Shown here one piece after another: positions 19,443 to 28,432 of a DNA stretch of 64,000 bases (its first letter is position 1; the number at the start of each line of letters is the position of its first letter). The stretch is from Leifsonia tongyongensis (GTDB lineage Bacteria; Actinomycetota; Actinomycetes; Actinomycetales; Microbacteriaceae): assembly GCF_010686705.1 (NCBI RefSeq), contig NZ_JAAGWY010000001.1, positions 1,550,001 through 1,614,000 of the forward strand, read 5' to 3'. The notes beneath the pieces were generated by a model. The model did not search any database. It worked only from the letters and a program-made list of their open reading frames with translations, and had not been told where the DNA came from. The translations under genes and the position numbers were made by a program.

Positions 19443-20600
19443 GTCACGAGCCGCTACGGCACTCGGGGGCGCGAGGAGCGTTCCGCGGATGACGCTTCCA
19501 TGGAAGGTGCGGATGGCCACGATGAGCCAGGCGGCCAGGAGACCCGCGAACGCCGCGACCGCCATGCCCTGAAGCACCACGGACCCGGTGTGGAGTGCCA
19601 GCCCGGACAAGCCGGTGACGCAGGTGCCGACGGGGAACGTGAACGACCACCAGGTCAGCGAGAACGGCAGCGATTCGCGTGCCGTTCGTACCGTGATCGC
19701 TGCAGCGAGCGCGGCCCACAAGAGGGCGAATCCGAGCACGGGCACGCCGTAGACCACGCCGAACATCTGCAGGGCGGTTGCCCACGGCGCCTGCACGACC
19801 TGATGGGCGTTGCCTCCCAGCAGGTTGGCTGCCGTGATCGACTGACCGAGCGGCCCGAGCACGATCCAGAGAGTCGGTACGGCCGCGGAGGCGCCGACCT
19901 TGTGGCGAGCGAGGCGGGCCCAGATGAGTGTGATCACGACCACCGATGCCACCAGGCTCAGCCCGAACATCGCATAGCAGGCGAGCATCATCGTCAGCCG
20001 CGCCTGCCCGGCCGGGATGTACGGAAGAAGCAGCGCGCCGGTGGCGGCCGACACCATCGGCGGCACGATCGGCATCAGCCAGCCGCCGAAAGCCGAATCG
20101 TCTGCGACGACGAGCCGGGTGAAGGTCAGGTAAGGGACGGCCACTGCACTGAACAGTCCCAACAGTGTTCCCGCACCCCAGAGCGCAGCGTCGACCATGA
20201 CCGCGGCCGGCAGCCCGATGACGTCTTTTCCGAGCAGCAGGGTCCCGGCTCCGACGGTGAGCAACGCCATCGGCGGGGCGCCGTAGAAGTGTGCCATCAC
20301 CGGGTTCCTGTGGTGCGAGCGCGCCGCCTGCGGGTACCAGATCCAGTGCGCCGCGGTGGCCGCCACGAGCCCGACGAGGAGGAGCGCGGCGAGCATCCAG
20401 ACGAGTGTTGCGGGAATCCGGAGGGCCGGCGCGAACACGGGCAGCGTTGCTGCCGCGTTCGCGACGATGCCGGTGCCCATCACCGAGGCGAACCAATTCG
20501 GCGTGATGTTCGAAACGACTTGCTTCGACTGTGTGAGCTCCCGCAGGAAAGGTTGGCGCAGCGAGCGCGGGCTCGCAGCGACCACAGTGTGTGCATCCAT
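19440..20600 (-). CDS. TDT-family transporter (TehA/Mae1/SSU1 type)
   Basis: 386 residues, about ten transmembrane helices. The first helix contains the family signature NWFASVMGTGIVANAA, and the later GPLGQS motif is also present. TDT proteins are channel-like exporters of small anions (tellurite/sulfite/C4-dicarboxylates). The start MDAHTVVAAS (20600) is chosen, as the upstream extension runs into the divergent LysR gene. It is divergent from the LysR regulator at 20687, its probable controller. Confidence 0.88.
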   Translation of the reverse strand: MDAHTVVAASPRSLRQPFLRELTQSKQVVSNITPNWFASVMGTGIVANAAATLPVFAPALRIPATLVWMLAALLLVGLVAATAAHWIWYPQAARSHHRNPVMAHFYGAPPMALLTVGAGTLLLGKDVIGLPAAVMVDAALWGAGTLLGLFSAVAVPYLTFTRLVVADDSAFGGWLMPIVPPMVSAATGALLLPYIPAGQARLTMMLACYAMFGLSLVASVVVITLIWARLARHKVGASAAVPTLWIVLGPLGQSITAANLLGGNAHQVVQAPWATALQMFGVVYGVPVLGFALLWAALAAAITVRTARESLPFSLTWWSFTFPVGTCVTGLSGLALHTGSVVLQGMAVAAFAGLLAAWLIVAIRTFHGSVIRGTLLAPPSAVAARD

Positions 20601-20686
20601 GTATTCAAGGCTCGCTGGCGTCCGCGGCCCCGACAATTGGGCTAACCTTGGGGGCCTACAACCGTTGCTTGTGCCTGGAGGCGCCG

Positions 20687-21604
20687 ATGCAGGCAGAGAT
20701 CGATCTCGAGAGCCTTCGCCTGCTCGTGCGGGTGGCCGCAGTCGGCGCCCTCTCCGCGGTCGCACGGGAGGCAGGCGTGTCGCAGCAGGCCGTGTCCTCA
20801 CGGATGGCCGCCCTCGAGTCTCACCTGGGCGTCCGGCTCCTGGACCGGACCCCGCGCGGCACCCGGCTGACCGACGAAGGCGTGCTCGTCGCAGAATGGG
20901 CCGCACCCCTGCTGGCGGAGGCCGACCGATTCGCGTCGGTCACGCGAGCGCTCCGTGCGACCTCGGAGACGCACATCCGGATCGCTGCCAGCATGACCAT
21001 CGCCGAACATCTCGCACCGGGCTGGCTCGTCGCATTGCGAGCGGCCCAGCCATCCGTCCGAATCGAGCTCGTGGCGGCGAACAGTGCCACAGTCGCCGAG
21101 CTGATCCGGGCCGGCTCGGCCGACCTCGGATTCATCGAGACGCCGGAGATCCCCGACGATCTCGAGCAGGTGACCTTCGCCACGGACGAACTCGTCATCG
21201 TCGTCGGTTCATCGCACCCGTGGGCACGCCGCCGGTCGGGGGTCACGGTCGGTGAACTCGCCGCGACGGCCCTCATCGCGCGCGAGCGGGGTTCCGGCAC
21301 CCGGCTCGCGTTCGAACAGGCCGTCGCAAGCGCCGGTCACACACCAGCCGAGCCAGCGATCGAACTGTCGACCACCACGGCGATACGCTCGACCGCCGCC
21401 TCCGGCGCGGCACCAGCCGTGCTGAGCATCCTCGCCGTCCGCGATCAGCTCACAGATGGCTCGCTGGTGAAGGTCAGACTCCGCGACCTCCGCATCGTGC
21501 GACCACTGGTGGCCGTCTGGCGACCCGACATCCCTCCGCGCTCTCCGGCGGCCGCAGCGCTGATGACCCTGGTCAGGAGTGGTCTTCCCCGGCCGCCCGG
21601 ATGA
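20687..21604 (+). CDS. LysR-family transcriptional regulator
   Basis: 305 residues. The N-terminal HTH (LRLLVRVAAVGALSAVAREAGVSQQAVSSRMAALESHLGVRLLDRTPRGTRLTDEG) and the periplasmic-binding-like effector domain are both complete. A GGAGG box 6 nt upstream supports the ATG at 20687. It is divergent from the TDT transporter (86-nt gap), the classic layout for LysR control of the adjacent gene. Its 3' end overlaps the convergent TetR gene by 32 nt. Confidence 0.9.
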   Translation: MQAEIDLESLRLLVRVAAVGALSAVAREAGVSQQAVSSRMAALESHLGVRLLDRTPRGTRLTDEGVLVAEWAAPLLAEADRFASVTRALRATSETHIRIAASMTIAEHLAPGWLVALRAAQPSVRIELVAANSATVAELIRAGSADLGFIETPEIPDDLEQVTFATDELVIVVGSSHPWARRRSGVTVGELAATALIARERGSGTRLAFEQAVASAGHTPAEPAIELSTTTAIRSTAASGAAPAVLSILAVRDQLTDGSLVKVRLRDLRIVRPLVAVWRPDIPPRSPAAAALMTLVRSGLPRPPG

Positions 21605-22163
21605 TCGCTGCGGCGTTGGCGACGACCTGGGCACGGTACCGGCTGCGGGCCGCTTCGGGCGCGATGTCACCGAAGATCATCCGCACCATCTGGGGCGCCG
21701 CGATGAACCAGTACGACATTGCAATGACACTGAAGAAGACCGCCGCACCGTCACCATTCGATGCCAGGGCGCCTTGCACTATTTCCACCCGGTGATGGAA
21801 GTAGGCGGCGCGCTCCTCGAACCCGGGAACGTCCTGCGGGTCGTAGTGCATTCCCTCCTGCTCGAAGAGGCGCACGATCTCGGGGTTGTCGCAGAGGAAG
21901 TCGAACAGGTGACCGGCGTATGCGGGGATCTCGTCGGAGCTGATGGGCACGTGCTCTGCGAGCTCGCCGAGCTTCTCCTGGAGGAGCGCAGCGAAGAGAT
22001 CGTCCTTCTTGCCGAAGTAGGTGTAGATCGACGCCTTGTTGACGCCGGCGCGATCGGCGATCTTGTCGACGCGGGCGCCGCCGATCCCGTGCTGGGCGAA
22101 TTCGATCGCGCTCGCCTCGAGCAGGAGCCGGGCGCTTTCGGCACGGTCATAGCGCTTCGCCAT
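21573..22163 (-). CDS. TetR-family transcriptional regulator
   Basis: 196 residues. The TetR HTH is typical (LLLEASAIEFAQHGIGGARVDKIADRAGVNKASIYTYFGKKDDLF), with a ligand-binding C-terminal domain. The start at MAKRYDRAES (22163) is preferred because AGGGAGA lies ~6 nt upstream, while the next upstream start (22193) falls inside the palindrome ATCATATGAT. It is divergent from the small protein at 22241 across an AT-rich control region. Confidence 0.88.
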   Translation of the reverse strand: MAKRYDRAESARLLLEASAIEFAQHGIGGARVDKIADRAGVNKASIYTYFGKKDDLFAALLQEKLGELAEHVPISSDEIPAYAGHLFDFLCDNPEIVRLFEQEGMHYDPQDVPGFEERAAYFHHRVEIVQGALASNGDGAAVFFSVIAMSYWFIAAPQMVRMIFGDIAPEAARSRYRAQVVANAAAIIRAAGEDHS

Positions 22164-22188
22164 CTGTTTCTCCCTGCTTTCCCCTGTG

Positions 22189-22229
22189 ATCATATGATGC
22201 TACGATAAAAATAAATGTTTAGTTATTTT
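22189..22229. promoter_or_regulatory. AT-rich divergent control region with two palindromes
   Basis: ATCATATGAT (22189-22198) is a perfect palindrome. AAAATAA-N8-TTATTTT (22208-22229) is a perfect inverted repeat. The low GC stands out against the window. Both are good candidates for the TetR operator governing tetR and the gene at 22241. Confidence 0.55.
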
Positions 22230-22240
22230 GGAGCGACACG

Positions 22241-22552
22241 ATGAACAACACGACTCTTCCCGAGGTATCACGCGACGAGAGGACAGTGCTTCGACTGACC
22301 GCCGAGCAACTGCGGCAGAATGCCGCGCCGTCCGCCTCCGAAAGCAGTATCGCCGTGCTCGAACCCGGCGGGCTCGGCGAGCCGTTCCGGCTCGTCGTGG
22401 GCGACGCCGCGTCGGTCGACGAGATCGTCGTCGGCTACGAAGCCGCAGGCTCAAGGTTCGAGAGATCCTGGGTCAAGGCACGCCGCGCGGGAGCATCGAG
22501 CTACTACCGCCTCGTGGGTGACAGCTCGTCGGCAGGCTACATCTCCGCATAA
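22241..22552 (+). CDS. Small protein of unknown function
   Basis: 103 residues, not recognised. No signal peptide or membrane helix is seen. A GGAG box 8 nt upstream gives a good start. It is divergent from a TetR regulator and preceded by AT-rich palindromes, so it is likely a TetR-controlled gene. The composition (many Ser/Ala/Glu, few hydrophobics) suggests a soluble protein. An MFS gene follows 56 nt later on the same strand. Confidence 0.55.
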   Translation: MNNTTLPEVSRDERTVLRLTAEQLRQNAAPSASESSIAVLEPGGLGEPFRLVVGDAASVDEIVVGYEAAGSRFERSWVKARRAGASSYYRLVGDSSSAGYISA

Positions 22553-22608
22553 GCGCGTATAGCCGGTGGGGCCGACGGGCCGGCGCGGTAACCGGCTAGC
22601 ATCGCCTC

Positions 22609-23790
22609 ATGCCTATCGCGCCGGTCTGGCGGACCGGAACCGTGCGCGCTGCGGCCGGGGGTCTCGCCGCGCTGACCGTCGCGACCTTCCTCGCTGTCAC
22701 GACGGAGATGCTTCCGGTCGGCCTCCTGCCGGCGATCGGCGCCGAGGTCGGGGTGTCCGATTCGATTACGGGCCTCCTCGTGACGGTGTACGCGTTCATG
22801 GTCGCCGCGCTTGCGCTGCCATTGACTCTGTCGACCGCGCGGTTCTCCCGCAAGGGCCTGCTGCTGGCCACACTCGTCGCGTACACGCTGAGCAATCTCG
22901 TCGTCGCGGTGGCGCCGAACTTCGCCGTGCTCGCGGCCGGGCGTGCGTTCGGGGGAATCGCGCATGCGCTGTTCTTCTCGGTGAGCATCGGGTACGCCTC
23001 GCGTCTGGTCCAGCCGGCCTTCACGGGCCGCGCCCTCGCTCTCGTAACGGCCGGCGCATCCGCGGGCTTCGTGCTGGGCGTGCCCTTGTCGACTTCGCTC
23101 GGTACGGCGCTGGGCTGGCGCGCAGCGTTCGGAGTACTCGCGGTCGTGTGCGCCCTCACCGTGGTGATCGTGGCTCTGCTCCTGCCGGCAGTGCCGGGCG
23201 GTGGCACGGATCACAAAGGCGAGGGAGCGGGGTCACGCCGGATGCGCCTGGCCGTCGTCTCGACGACGAACGCGGTCGTCTATCTCGGACAGTTCACGGT
23301 CTACACTTTCGTCTCCGTCCTCCTGCTTGCGTCGGGTCTCCCGCCGGCCGGCGTCGGCCCTGTCCTGCTCGGTGTCGGCGCGGTCGGCCTCGCCGGTCTG
23401 TGGTTTGCTGGATCGAACCTCGATCATCGCCCAAGGGCGACGGTCGTCCTGCTGCTCAGTGTCGTGATCGTCGGGCTGATCGCGCTCGGGGTGACGTTCC
23501 CGGCGCTGGGAGGCGTACTGGTGGCTTCGGCGGTGTGGGGTGCGGGCTTCGGCGGTGTGGCCTCCGTGTTCCAGACGGCGGCGATCCGCACCCGGGGTGC
23601 GACTCCCGAAGTGATCGGCGCACTTGTGAACGCGACGGCGAACATCGGCATCGGCGGGGGAGCGGCGATCGGGGCTGCCGTCCTGGCGGGCCCCGGCCTC
23701 GGCTGGCTGCCCTTCACCGGCGCGGCACTGGTGCTGGTCGGGTTGATCATCGTTCTCGGCGCGCGCCAGTCGTTCCCTCGATCTCCCTGA
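22609..23790 (+). CDS. MFS transporter (DHA1-like efflux pump)
   Basis: 393 residues, about twelve transmembrane segments. Family motifs seen include LPVGLLPAIGAEVGVSDSITGLLVTVYAF in helix 1-2, the loop between helices 2 and 3 (LSTARFSRKGLL) and the antiporter motif region LALVTAGASAGFVLGVPL. It resembles AraJ/YdhP-type sugar or drug exporters. It may be co-regulated with the preceding small gene under the TetR protein. Confidence 0.88.
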   Translation: MPIAPVWRTGTVRAAAGGLAALTVATFLAVTTEMLPVGLLPAIGAEVGVSDSITGLLVTVYAFMVAALALPLTLSTARFSRKGLLLATLVAYTLSNLVVAVAPNFAVLAAGRAFGGIAHALFFSVSIGYASRLVQPAFTGRALALVTAGASAGFVLGVPLSTSLGTALGWRAAFGVLAVVCALTVVIVALLLPAVPGGGTDHKGEGAGSRRMRLAVVSTTNAVVYLGQFTVYTFVSVLLLASGLPPAGVGPVLLGVGAVGLAGLWFAGSNLDHRPRATVVLLLSVVIVGLIALGVTFPALGGVLVASAVWGAGFGGVASVFQTAAIRTRGATPEVIGALVNATANIGIGGGAAIGAAVLAGPGLGWLPFTGAALVLVGLIIVLGARQSFPRSP

Positions 23791-23891
23791 GGCCACCTGG
23801 CGGCGGCGAGTTGACACGTGTGGTCGTTCCGCGAGCGCGCATAACAGCCACGACTGCCAGGTCGCAGACGCGCGGGTGCCGACGGCCGCCG

Positions 23892-25856
23892 TCAGATCTC
23901 GACGTCGCTGCCCATCGTGACCGTGCGCAGCGCCGGCAGCCCGAAGCGTGCGGCGGGATCCGCCGCGTTGTGCGCGAGCGCGATGAACAACGATCGGCGC
24001 CACCGGACCATCCCGGTCTTCTTCGTTGTCCGGATCGCCCCGCGGGAGATGAAGTAGGACGCCTCTTTGAAGTCGTCTGCATCCAGCGGGAGGACGCCGA
24101 CATAGCACGCGGCACGGAGTGCTCGCGGGATGTCCGGCTCATCTGAGAACCCGAACCGGATGGTCAGGTGTTCGATGCCGTCGTCGACGTAGCCGAGGTC
24201 GTCGTAGGCGTACGCCTCCCACGTCGGCACATGGGGCACAGGCGCCGTCGTGATCGAGACGATGATGACGTGCTCGTGAAGGACGTGGTTGTGTTTCACG
24301 TTGGCGCGGAGGGCGAGCGGTGTGCTGTCCTTGTTCGGATGCGGGAAGATCCCTATCCCGGGCACCCTCGGCAGGTTTTGAGCGCGGACATCCTCGATGA
24401 ACTCGGCGAGGGAGCCTTCCTTCGTCTTCCGATCCTCCTGCACGAGCTGCCGACCCCGGCGCCAGGTCGTCATGACCGTGATGACCGCTGCCGCGATGAG
24501 AAGGGGCACCCACCCGCCGTTCAGGATCTTGGGGAGGTTGCCGGCCAGGAAGGCGAGCTCGAGGCCACCGAACACGATGGCCGCCGCCGCGATCTTCCAG
24601 GGCGCCCACTGCCAGAGCGGCCGTGCGACGAGCACGAGCAGCAACGTGTCGACGACGAGCGCTCCGGTCACGGAGATACCGTAGGCCGTCGACAGGCGTT
24701 CGGATGACCCGAAGGCGAGCATCACCGTCATGACGCCGATGAACAGCAGCGCGTTGACGGCAGGCAGGTAGATCTGGCCGCCTTCGCGTTTCGAGGTCTG
24801 CCGGATGGTGAGTGGCGGGAGCAGGCCGAGCTGCACCGCCTGTCGCGTGAGCGAGAACGCGCCGGAGATGACTGCCTGGCTCGCGATCACGGTGGCCACG
24901 GTCGCGAGGATCACGACCGGAAGCCGCCCCCACTCCGGAATCAGCAGGAAGAACGGATTGGCTTTCGCAGCGGGATGATGCAGGATGAGCGCCGCCTGGC
25001 CCAGGTAATTGATCGTGAGCGCGGGGAAGACCAGGAAGAACCAGGCCCGACGGATGGGCGACCGCCCGAAATGTCCCATGTCGGCGTAGAGGGCCTCAGC
25101 TCCGGTGATCACGAGGACCACGGCTCCCAGCGCGATGAACGAGATCGCCGGATGCTGGACGATGAAGACGACTGCGTAGGTCGGCGACAGGCCGAGCAGC
25201 ACCGAGGGGTATTGGATCACCATGCCGAGTCCGGCCGCGGCGAGCACGACGAACCACAGCACCATCACCGGGCCGAAGAGTACGCCGACCTTTCCCGTTC
25301 CGAAGCGCTGGACGGCGAAGAGGATGATCAGGATCACTGCGGAGATGGGGACGATCAGGTGTGCGACCGCCGGCACCGTGACCTGCAGACCTTCGACCGC
25401 CGAGAGAACACTGATCGCCGGCGTGATGATCGAGTCCCCGTAGAACAGTGACACTCCGACGATTCCGATCACCAGGAGCATCCCGGCCCGATTGGCGCGC
25501 TTGGCGTACAGGCGCTGTGCGAGCGCGGCCAGGGCCATCACACCGCCCTCGCCGTCGTTGTCGGCGCGCATCAGGATGCCGAGGTATTTGATCGACACGA
25601 TGATCGTGATGCTCCAGAACATCAACGAGATCACTCCGAACACGTCGCCCTCGTTCGCTCGCACGGCGCCGCCGTCGAGGAGGAAGACCGTCTTCAACGC
25701 GTACAGCGGGCTGGTGCCGATGTCGCCGAAGACGACGCCGAGCGCCGCGATGGACATGACCACGAGGGCTCGCGAACCCCGGCCGCGTCCGTGGGGTGGG
25801 CCCGGCTTGTTGCTTTCGGCGGTGTCCGCGCCGCCATGCCCGGTCGAAACCGACAC
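23892..25856 (-). CDS. kup: KUP-family potassium uptake protein
   Basis: 654 residues, about twelve transmembrane helices followed by a ~150-residue cytoplasmic tail. The KUP signature is at the start of the first helix (LGVVFGDIGTSPLYALKTVFL), and ADNDGEGGVMALAAL is also present. It mediates H+/K+ symport. The start is GTG (25856) with AGGAG 6-7 nt upstream. It is divergent from a small membrane protein at 25979. No c-di-AMP riboswitch-like structure could be recognised in the 120-nt gap. Together with the kdp operon at 58-64 kb it gives two potassium systems. Confidence 0.95.
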   Translation of the reverse strand: MSVSTGHGGADTAESNKPGPPHGRGRGSRALVVMSIAALGVVFGDIGTSPLYALKTVFLLDGGAVRANEGDVFGVISLMFWSITIIVSIKYLGILMRADNDGEGGVMALAALAQRLYAKRANRAGMLLVIGIVGVSLFYGDSIITPAISVLSAVEGLQVTVPAVAHLIVPISAVILIILFAVQRFGTGKVGVLFGPVMVLWFVVLAAAGLGMVIQYPSVLLGLSPTYAVVFIVQHPAISFIALGAVVLVITGAEALYADMGHFGRSPIRRAWFFLVFPALTINYLGQAALILHHPAAKANPFFLLIPEWGRLPVVILATVATVIASQAVISGAFSLTRQAVQLGLLPPLTIRQTSKREGGQIYLPAVNALLFIGVMTVMLAFGSSERLSTAYGISVTGALVVDTLLLVLVARPLWQWAPWKIAAAAIVFGGLELAFLAGNLPKILNGGWVPLLIAAAVITVMTTWRRGRQLVQEDRKTKEGSLAEFIEDVRAQNLPRVPGIGIFPHPNKDSTPLALRANVKHNHVLHEHVIIVSITTAPVPHVPTWEAYAYDDLGYVDDGIEHLTIRFGFSDEPDIPRALRAACYVGVLPLDADDFKEASYFISRGAIRTTKKTGMVRWRRSLFIALAHNAADPAARFGLPALRTVTMGSDVEI

Positions 25857-25978
25857 TGGATTCTCCTATCGACTGTGCGCAACGGTACCCCCAAATGCCG
25901 ACAGTCTGACGCCCCGGTCGCCGACTCTCAGACTGCACTCACCTCGACCAGCTCCCGTCCGGTCGCTAGCGTTGCTGC

Positions 25979-26515
25979 ATGAGCGCCGATGACGCCGATA
26001 GAGAAACGGACGACTCCGCCGACGCAGCGGAGGCCCGCGACGCGTCGTACCTGAAGGAGCGCGTCTACGCCACTTTCACCGGGCTGGCCATCGTCCTCGT
26101 CCTGCTGAACGATACGGGGAACCGTGACGCCCTTCATTCTCTCTACGCCCTCGTCATCGGCGTGCTCGGGATCACGACCGCGGGCTACCTGAGTGACATC
26201 ATCGCCCACCTCGCGGTGCACCGGGCTTACCCGAACGGCCGGGAACACCGTCAGATGCTTCGAGTGGCGGGGGGTGCACTCAGTACCGTGGTGGTGCCGG
26301 GTGCCCTCGTCGGTCTGGCCGCGCTGGGTGTCTTCACGCTCGAGGCTGCGCTCCGCACTGCATCCATCGTCTACCTTGCAACGCTGGTAGTGATCGCGTA
26401 CCTCGCTGTCCACCGTGCGGGGCTGCGCCCGCTCCAGCGGGTGCTCGCCCTCGGCTCACTGGTCGCGCTCGGCGCGGTCGTGATCGGGCTCCAGACCATC
26501 GCGCACGCCGGCTGA
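25979..26515 (+). CDS. Hypothetical multi-pass membrane protein
   Basis: 178 residues. A charged N-terminus (~1-28) precedes about five hydrophobic helices (YATFTGLAIVLVLL; LYALVIGVLGITTAGYLSDIIAHLAV; LSTVVVPGALVGLAALGVF; SIVYLATLVVIAYLAV; VLALGSLVALGAVVIGLQ). No family is recognised with confidence. It is divergent from kup and could share regulation. Histidines in HLAVHRAYPNGREH lie on one membrane edge. Confidence 0.75.
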   Translation: MSADDADRETDDSADAAEARDASYLKERVYATFTGLAIVLVLLNDTGNRDALHSLYALVIGVLGITTAGYLSDIIAHLAVHRAYPNGREHRQMLRVAGGALSTVVVPGALVGLAALGVFTLEAALRTASIVYLATLVVIAYLAVHRAGLRPLQRVLALGSLVALGAVVIGLQTIAHAG

Positions 26516-26540
26516 CGGCGATTCAGGATGCGCGTGCCCG

Positions 26541-27155
26541 CTACGCTCTTTGCTGCCGGGTAGCGATGAGCACCGCATCCACAGCCAGGCCTCCCGCGCC
26601 GCCGCGGAGTTCGGCGTCGTCGTCCCCGCGCCGCAGTCGCTCGCACCGCGTGACGGTCAGGACCGGCTCGACGGCAGCGCGCAACAGCTCGGGCGTGTAC
26701 AGCAGTTCGGGATCGGAGGGGCCGTGGCCACCGGTGGCGATGTTCTCGACATCGTGGCCGACGACGACCAGATGGCCGCCCGGCGCCACCCATCCCGCGA
26801 TCCGCCTGAGGACGGATTCATTGTCCGCGAGGTGCAGGTACGCGACGACGACCAGGTCGTACAGCCCACGTGGCGACGCCGTTCGGACGTCGCCTTCGAC
26901 CCACGTGACGCCATCGGCTCCCGGTCGGGCCCTGGCCAGGTCGAGGCCGGCACGCGAGAAGTCGATGCCTGTCGTCGTCCACCCGCGTCGCGCCAGCCAC
27001 ACTGCTGTGCGGCCGTCACCTGTGGCAACGTCGAGCGCGGTGCCGGGCGAGAAGGCCTCGACGATCTCGCGGATGACCCGTGGTGGCTCGACCGCCCAGA
27101 TGCCGCCGCGCTCGGCGAAGGCGCGGTACCGCTCGTCCCAGCCCGACGCATCCAT
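26541..27155 (-). CDS. Class I SAM-dependent methyltransferase
   Basis: 204 residues. It starts with WDERYRAFAERGGIWAVEPPRVI and has the SAM-binding motif I TALDVATGDGRTAVWLARRGW (~39-60), motif II-like LYDLVVVAYLHL and post-motif GGHLVVVGHD. The short N-terminal W/Y box resembles TehB-type small-molecule methyltransferases, which can act on tellurite or thiol ligands. Substrate uncertain. It lies upstream of a VOC gene on the same strand, separated by 23 nt. Confidence 0.88.
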   Translation of the reverse strand: MDASGWDERYRAFAERGGIWAVEPPRVIREIVEAFSPGTALDVATGDGRTAVWLARRGWTTTGIDFSRAGLDLARARPGADGVTWVEGDVRTASPRGLYDLVVVAYLHLADNESVLRRIAGWVAPGGHLVVVGHDVENIATGGHGPSDPELLYTPELLRAAVEPVLTVTRCERLRRGDDDAELRGGAGGLAVDAVLIATRQQRA

Positions 27156-27178
27156 GTCACACCGTTTCAGCGGGTGCG

Positions 27179-27544
27179 TCAGCCCTGCTGGAGCAGGACG
27201 AACCCGTTGCCGTCGGGGTCGCCGAATTGCGTCTGACGGCCCCAGCCCTGTCTCTCCGCGGCTGCGACCTCGACGCCCGCCGCCCGGAGCGCTGCGATCA
27301 CACCATCGATGTCGTCAGTGTGCAGCACGAGGCCCTGCTGCCATCCGGGAGTGGATCGGACCGGCGGATGCAGTGTGAAATCGACCGCGCTGCCGGCCGG
27401 CGCGACCGTGAGCCAGCGGTCCTCGCCGAACGTTGTGTCGGCCCTGACCTCGAAGCCGAGCACGTCGCGGTAGAACGCGAGCGCGCGGTCCTGGTCGGCT
27501 ACGGGAATGGTCACGGTCTGGATGCTCAGCTGAGGGATTGCCAT
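27179..27544 (-). CDS. VOC-family protein
   Basis: 121 residues. It contains the two-module vicinal oxygen chelate fold: VTIPVADQDRALAFYRDVLGFEVRAD and FGDPDGNGFVLLQQ. Family members include dioxygenases, glyoxalases and antibiotic-binding proteins; no assignment is possible. A strong, near-symmetric 24-nt element lies 29 nt upstream of its start. Confidence 0.85.
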   Translation of the reverse strand: MAIPQLSIQTVTIPVADQDRALAFYRDVLGFEVRADTTFGEDRWLTVAPAGSAVDFTLHPPVRSTPGWQQGLVLHTDDIDGVIAALRAAGVEVAAAERQGWGRQTQFGDPDGNGFVLLQQG

Positions 27545-27572
27545 GATGAGAGCTTATGCGCCAGCTTGACAC

Positions 27573-27596
27573 GCTATCTGACGCTCGTTAGATAGC
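27573..27596. promoter_or_regulatory. Near-perfect 24-bp palindrome, candidate operator
   Basis: Outer arms GCTATCT / AGATAGC (27573-27579 with 27590-27596) are perfect, and inner ACG / CGT (27581-27583 with 27586-27588) continue the symmetry. The layout resembles a TetR-type operator, but no regulator gene is adjacent. The remainder of 27545-27659 shows nothing else. Confidence 0.5.
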
Positions 27597-27659
27597 AAAC
27601 ATCGTCTGCTTCCTGCACCACTCCGTATCGAGGGTCTCGGCCTGCCGACGCCTAGCTCG

Positions 27660-28325
27660 TCACCCGCACAACTCGCTGGGCATCCCCGCCGAAGGTCCGA
27701 CCTGAATTCCCCAGACGTCTCCGGTGTCGGTGTCGACCGCGAAGACGATCCACCGCCCTGAGCCGTTGGTGATCCCGTAATAGTCGAGGAACGAGTACCG
27801 CCCGGTCTTCTGGATGGTCGGATACGCGATGAGAAGCTGGGCGAGGGTCGAGTCGGCGCCGATACCGGAGGCCGTCCGCGGCGTTGCACGGAAGTCCGTG
27901 TTGGAGCTTCCCCAGAGGTGGCCGAAGACGTCGATTGCGGTGACCATGCCGGACGCATCGGGCACGAGGATGATCGTGGGTGCCGCCTCGCTTCCGTAGA
28001 CGGCGATCGGGCACGACGCCTGCGACTCGTCGGTGAGGTGCGCGAGCGTCGCGCGATCGACAGCGAGCTGCACTCCGAGCTTCGCCGGGCCGACGCCGTC
28101 GAAGTCGATGACCCATGACGACGGGTCGCTTGCACTGGCCGTGGGCGTCGGTGCGGGTGTGGGTGCGGGCGCCGGGCTCGGACTCGGGGTCGGCGGCGGG
28201 TCCGACGCCATGAGCCCCGCAGGCGAAGGCGGCGCGAACCCGGGCCCGGCAGAGCATCCGGCGAGGAGCGCAGTGAGCAGCATGATCGCGCCCTCGCCGG
28301 CGACGAATCGTCGTGAACCACGCAT
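27660..28325 (-). CDS. Putative lipoprotein
   Basis: 221 residues. A short signal peptide ends in a lipobox (LLAGC, Cys ~24). A Pro/Ala/Ser linker follows (~38-65, PPPTPSPSPAPAPTPAPTPT type), then a folded C-terminal domain rich in beta-like segments (SSWVIDFDGVGPAKLG ... YSFLDYYGITNGSGRWIVFAVDTDTGDVWGI). It is an exported membrane-anchored protein of unknown function. The stretch 28326-28432 to the next gene holds no other ORF. Confidence 0.75.
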   Translation of the reverse strand: MRGSRRFVAGEGAIMLLTALLAGCSAGPGFAPPSPAGLMASDPPPTPSPSPAPAPTPAPTPTASASDPSSWVIDFDGVGPAKLGVQLAVDRATLAHLTDESQASCPIAVYGSEAAPTIILVPDASGMVTAIDVFGHLWGSSNTDFRATPRTASGIGADSTLAQLLIAYPTIQKTGRYSFLDYYGITNGSGRWIVFAVDTDTGDVWGIQVGPSAGMPSELCG

Positions 28326-28432
28326 CTGGTCCCCCGGATCTCCCGTGATGACGCAATTATGCGCCCGCGTGCATCCGGTAGACCGCCCGGTCCATCACGA
28401 TTCAGTCACAGCGATTGGCCGCTGACCGGAGC

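Noticed and set aside
25857-25978. c-di-AMP riboswitch before kup
   Set aside because: The 120-nt gap is too short and lacks the conserved motifs.
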